Shown: positions 7,337 through 10,048 of the stretch, one piece after another
Position numbering within the stretch: position 1 is the first letter of the stretch
Layout: every line of letters begins with the position of its first letter
Assembly: GCA_900556575.1 (NCBI GenBank)
Contig: USPO01000036.1
Span: 1 to 10,048, forward strand
Direction of reading: 5' to 3'
From: an uncultured Eubacteriales bacterium
GTDB lineage: Bacteria; Bacillota; Clostridia; UBA1381
Length of the DNA: 10,048 nt
Notes under the pieces: model-generated
The model's database searches: none
Told to the model about the DNA's origin: nothing
Seen by the model: the letters and a program-made list of their open reading frames with translations, nothing else
Program-made: the position numbers and the translations under genes

Positions 7337-9847
7337 ATGAAACAATATAGTGTTATTGCGGCTTTTACTGCGTTGGCAATGATTGCAGGTGCAGTTCCCA
7401 ATACTTATGCGGATGAAATAACGGAAATTCCGATAGGGCAGAACAGAATAGAGGGCTTAAATGCTTTGTCGGTTAAAGATTGCACAATAGGAGATGAAGG
7501 AGGTTCATATTCCGGTGAGGATTATTTATCCTGTGACGGAACGGTTAATCACCCTAAATGGTATGAGGGTGATAAAAAGCTGAAAGCCGATGAAAATTAT
7601 TATTTAATAAAGGCGGAAGACCCTCCGGAGTATTATTACGGCTCGGAACAGTTCACTGATCATATCAATATAGGTGATACTGAAAGTGAGAGTGAAAATA
7701 AGTTTGAAGGAAGAAATATGTCGGAGCCGAATGTACGGACAGTCGGAAATGAGGAATATACATACAGAACACTTTCAAGGCATGGTTCAATGGTGCTTAA
7801 TTTAAGCTGTGATCCGGATAATATAAATTATCTTACAGTACGGCTTTGGGGAGGAGATACCGGAGATACAATGTTATGGGTGTGCGACCCTGTGAGCGGC
7901 TATATGAACAGTGATAATTCAAGGCAGCCGACAAGAAACAGCCTTATAGACCGAAGGGACTGGGTAGAGCTGAATTATACATCATCAGTTCCGCAGTATG
8001 ACGGAGGATTTATCTATTCGGTTTATGAAATACCTACGGCATATACGGCAGGAAAGAAATCGGTAAGCTTAAGACTTTATTCGACGGGAGGACCGTCAAA
8101 TTATTCTTCTCCGTCAGTGAAAGAGCAAAAAGAGGAGTCGAGAGGTATATATGATGTATATATGATTCAAGATGCCGAATTCAATCCGGAGGACTACGGA
8201 GAAATAAGCGGAGGCTATACAGGAAATCCTTCGGAAATATATTCAATCGATGATGCGAACGCAATGGAGGAGCAAAAAAACAGTCTAAAAACAGCGGTAT
8301 TAAACGGTGTATCCGAGCTTGAAAAATGGCAGATATACGGAGATGATACAAAGGTATGCAGCGGAATGATTACACGCTGTGACTGGAAAAGCAAAGGCTT
8401 TGAGGATGATGAATCGTTCAAGACATTATATAGTGATAAATATGCTCTTACGCAGAACATGACACCTTTAAATATGCTGGAGCTTGCGGCAATCGCGGCG
8501 AATAATGCCGACAGCTTAGGAATATCAAATCGAAAGAAAACCGAATTGAATAAGAGAGTTATTAAGGGTATTGATTTTCTATGCAGGGCGCAGGGTTCAA
8601 ACGGAGGATTTTTTTCAAAGGACGGCTGGATAGGCGGACCGGAGAGAAGAGAAGCATCGGGAAACAATTTAACCGGTTTCGGACTGCGTTCGGCTGGAGA
8701 GGCAATTCTGCTTATAGAAAGCAGTCTGACAAGCAGTGTACTGAATGAAAAAATAGACTCCGACGCAGACGGAAAGACGGATACAACAAGACGAAATGCA
8801 TGGATAAATATGCTGACGGCGGCAAGAGATTATCTGATAACGCTTGACGGCGGTTATGGTCATGCACCGAATCAGGATATGGCAAATTCAATTGCCGCAC
8901 TTCGTTTTGATTTGGCAATAGGTAAACTCGGCGGAACGAGCCTGTCATCGGATAAAGTAAAATATATATTGAATGTAAATTTTGGAAATGAGAAAAATCC
9001 GGTCACGTCCTCTTATTGGGTTTCTCCGAAAGGTACAATTCTGGAGAATTTCGGCTCTGTTCAGGGCGGATATTCGGGAGATTACGGAACGAACGCTATT
9101 GCGGAGCTGTCGCAGCTTAATGAAATATCAAAGCTGTATGGACTGTCATATGATGAGTGCATGGAAAAGGTGTATGATACCATAAATCAATATTATTTTA
9201 CAGGAAATAAATCGGGACAGCCGCAGCTTTACAGTGAGGGAATAATTTCAAACCGAAACGGCTATTATCCGGGAACGGAAAGATATACAATAGATATTGA
9301 CAGTATATTAAATGAAAATCCAACAGCGCTGAATATAGTATATGATTATTTGACACAGCAAAAAATATCTGACAGATTAAATTCGGGAAGTGATTTTTCA
9401 ACGTCAAATTCGCATTTTGAGGACAATGTGATTATCGCTGCCGAGTTATTTCTGAATTTTGATGATGTTATAGAAAAGGCAAAGAAAAACAATTCAGACG
9501 GAAATAAATTTCTTATGGAGAACAAAGAGATAACATCATATGCATGGGCGGATGAAATGGCAAGAAATGTTGTTATAAAGGATAACGGCAGACAGATGTA
9601 TTTTGCTTTGAATTGGAGAAATCCGGCACATTCAGTAACAATATACAATACAAGCACATCTCAAAATCTTCAGCAGATAAAGAAAAACAGCCTTTGCAGG
9701 GTACATTCAAAAAATGACCGGTATGATACATACGGATATGCATATGTCAATACCCCAGGATATGATAAATGGACAAGTATAAGCGGAAGTGACGGCTGTA
9801 TGGAGTCGTTTATGAGTATGACATACGGTGATTATGAACAGCTATAA
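7337..9847 (+). CDS. Secreted protein with helical toroid-like core, putative polysaccharide lyase or hydrolase; C-terminus cut by apparent frameshift
   Basis: The start is ATG 7337, with GGAGG at 7326-7330; the in-frame TTG at 7298 lies inside the upstream hairpin and lacks an RBS. The product has 836 residues. Residues 1-25 form a signal peptide (MKQYSVIAAFTALAM, cleavage likely after NTYA). Residues about 145-280 are a beta-sandwich (NYLTVRLWGGD, WVELNY), as in accessory domains of glycan-active enzymes. Residues about 305-720 are mostly helical, with turns typical of alpha/alpha toroids: FLCRAQGSNGGFF (414-426), GNNLTGFGLRSAGEA (442-456), DGGYGHAPNQDMANS (504-518) and GGYSGDYGTNAIAELSQL (577-594). 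An acidic DxDxDGxxD loop at 474-482 may bind calcium. From about 740 a beta domain begins (MYFALNWRNPAHSVTIYN) and ends abruptly at GDYEQL. The domain's remainder reads in the +1 frame downstream. The fold class is inferred from motif style, the substrate is unknown, and I do not recognise the family. Catalytic residues cannot be assigned. Confidence 0.8.
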   Translation: MKQYSVIAAFTALAMIAGAVPNTYADEITEIPIGQNRIEGLNALSVKDCTIGDEGGSYSGEDYLSCDGTVNHPKWYEGDKKLKADENYYLIKAEDPPEYYYGSEQFTDHINIGDTESESENKFEGRNMSEPNVRTVGNEEYTYRTLSRHGSMVLNLSCDPDNINYLTVRLWGGDTGDTMLWVCDPVSGYMNSDNSRQPTRNSLIDRRDWVELNYTSSVPQYDGGFIYSVYEIPTAYTAGKKSVSLRLYSTGGPSNYSSPSVKEQKEESRGIYDVYMIQDAEFNPEDYGEISGGYTGNPSEIYSIDDANAMEEQKNSLKTAVLNGVSELEKWQIYGDDTKVCSGMITRCDWKSKGFEDDESFKTLYSDKYALTQNMTPLNMLELAAIAANNADSLGISNRKKTELNKRVIKGIDFLCRAQGSNGGFFSKDGWIGGPERREASGNNLTGFGLRSAGEAILLIESSLTSSVLNEKIDSDADGKTDTTRRNAWINMLTAARDYLITLDGGYGHAPNQDMANSIAALRFDLAIGKLGGTSLSSDKVKYILNVNFGNEKNPVTSSYWVSPKGTILENFGSVQGGYSGDYGTNAIAELSQLNEISKLYGLSYDECMEKVYDTINQYYFTGNKSGQPQLYSEGIISNRNGYYPGTERYTIDIDSILNENPTALNIVYDYLTQQKISDRLNSGSDFSTSNSHFEDNVIIAAELFLNFDDVIEKAKKNNSDGNKFLMENKEITSYAWADEMARNVVIKDNGRQMYFALNWRNPAHSVTIYNTSTSQNLQQIKKNSLCRVHSKNDRYDTYGYAYVNTPGYDKWTSISGSDGCMESFMSMTYGDYEQL

Positions 9848-10048
9848 TTGCAGCGGAAAAGGAAATGAAAGGAATATAAGCGAATCGGAAATATTATCGG
9901 CTGTAAGCCTTGATACTAAGTCAAAATATATCGATTTAATAAGCGGCAGTGAATATAAATATAAAAAAGGCTGGTATTCGGGTAAAAACAGGCTTGCACT
10001 TAACAGTGCATCAACCTTGGTTTTAAGAAAAACAGATGTGGCAGCAAT
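9834..10048 (+). pseudogene. Continuation of the preceding gene's C-terminal beta domain in the +1 frame (runs off window)
   Basis: This frame is open from GTG 9828 and ATG 9834 to the window end, at least 71 codons, after a stop at 9819-9821. Its codon choice is like that of the upstream gene. The product contains SYNCSGKG, KYIDLISGSEYKY and NSASTLVLRK. These fit the last strands of the all-beta C-terminal domain that closes many glycan-active enzymes, where a GDY-x-NCS strand is followed by a DLISG-like turn and a final VLR strand. Joining it to the 836-residue protein after GDYE gives a continuous domain, whereas as a separate gene it would begin in mid-domain with no RBS. I therefore read it as one gene split by a one-base shift near 9839-9847. 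An overlapping separate gene is less likely. The true end lies beyond the window. Confidence 0.65.

Noticed and set aside
8215..8667. A 150-codon open frame on the minus strand opposite the toroid protein gene.
   Set aside because: It is antisense to a well-supported gene with signal peptide and recognisable motifs, has no RBS-supported start and shows low-complexity, serine- and phenylalanine-rich translation typical of a shadow frame.

Overview
This window looks like the chromosome of a Gram-positive anaerobe of the class Clostridia, probably from the gut. The evidence is indirect: an archaeal/vacuolar-type ATPase operon in A-B-D order, strong AGGAGG-like ribosome binding sites, GC content of about 40% judged by eye, and two very large Sec-exported beta-rich proteins that resemble the secreted polysaccharide-handling proteins of fibre-degrading Clostridia. 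The C-terminal module of the first secreted protein resembles one seen in Monoglobus-like genomes, but this genus-level hint comes from memory and was not searched. All five genes, including one fragment, lie on the + strand.

Bases 1-3731 are the end of a V-type ATPase operon. The catalytic subunit A gene is cut by the left window edge, then come subunit B (8-base overlap with A) and central-stalk subunit D (10-base gap). The membrane and peripheral-stalk genes (I, K, E, C, F) should lie upstream. A perfect 16-bp hairpin starting just after the subunit D stop closes the operon.

Bases 3732-4116 hold no convincing gene. They contain the terminator, then a GC-rich, highly foldable stretch of about 110 bases that looks like a dispersed repeat or structured RNA, then an AT-rich leader with an extended -10 promoter for the next gene.

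Bases 4117-9847 and beyond carry the two secreted-protein genes. The first encodes a 1033-residue protein with two copies of a roughly 175-residue module, a DNRLRE-like beta domain and no catalytic domain that I recognise; it looks like a binding or scaffold protein. The second encodes an 836-residue protein with a signal peptide, an N-terminal beta-sandwich, a helical toroid-like core and a C-terminal beta domain. It is a candidate polysaccharide lyase or hydrolase of a family I cannot name. Its reading frame stops at 9847, but the rest of its C-terminal beta domain appears to continue in the +1 frame to the window edge, which points to a frameshift.

The two secreted proteins probably act together outside the cell on a glycan. 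A terminator-like hairpin sits between them, directly before the second gene's ribosome binding site, and may set their expression ratio. No link between them and the ATPase is visible beyond adjacency. The most notable items are the frameshift, the hairpin-before-RBS arrangement, the structured intergenic element and the unassigned toroid protein.
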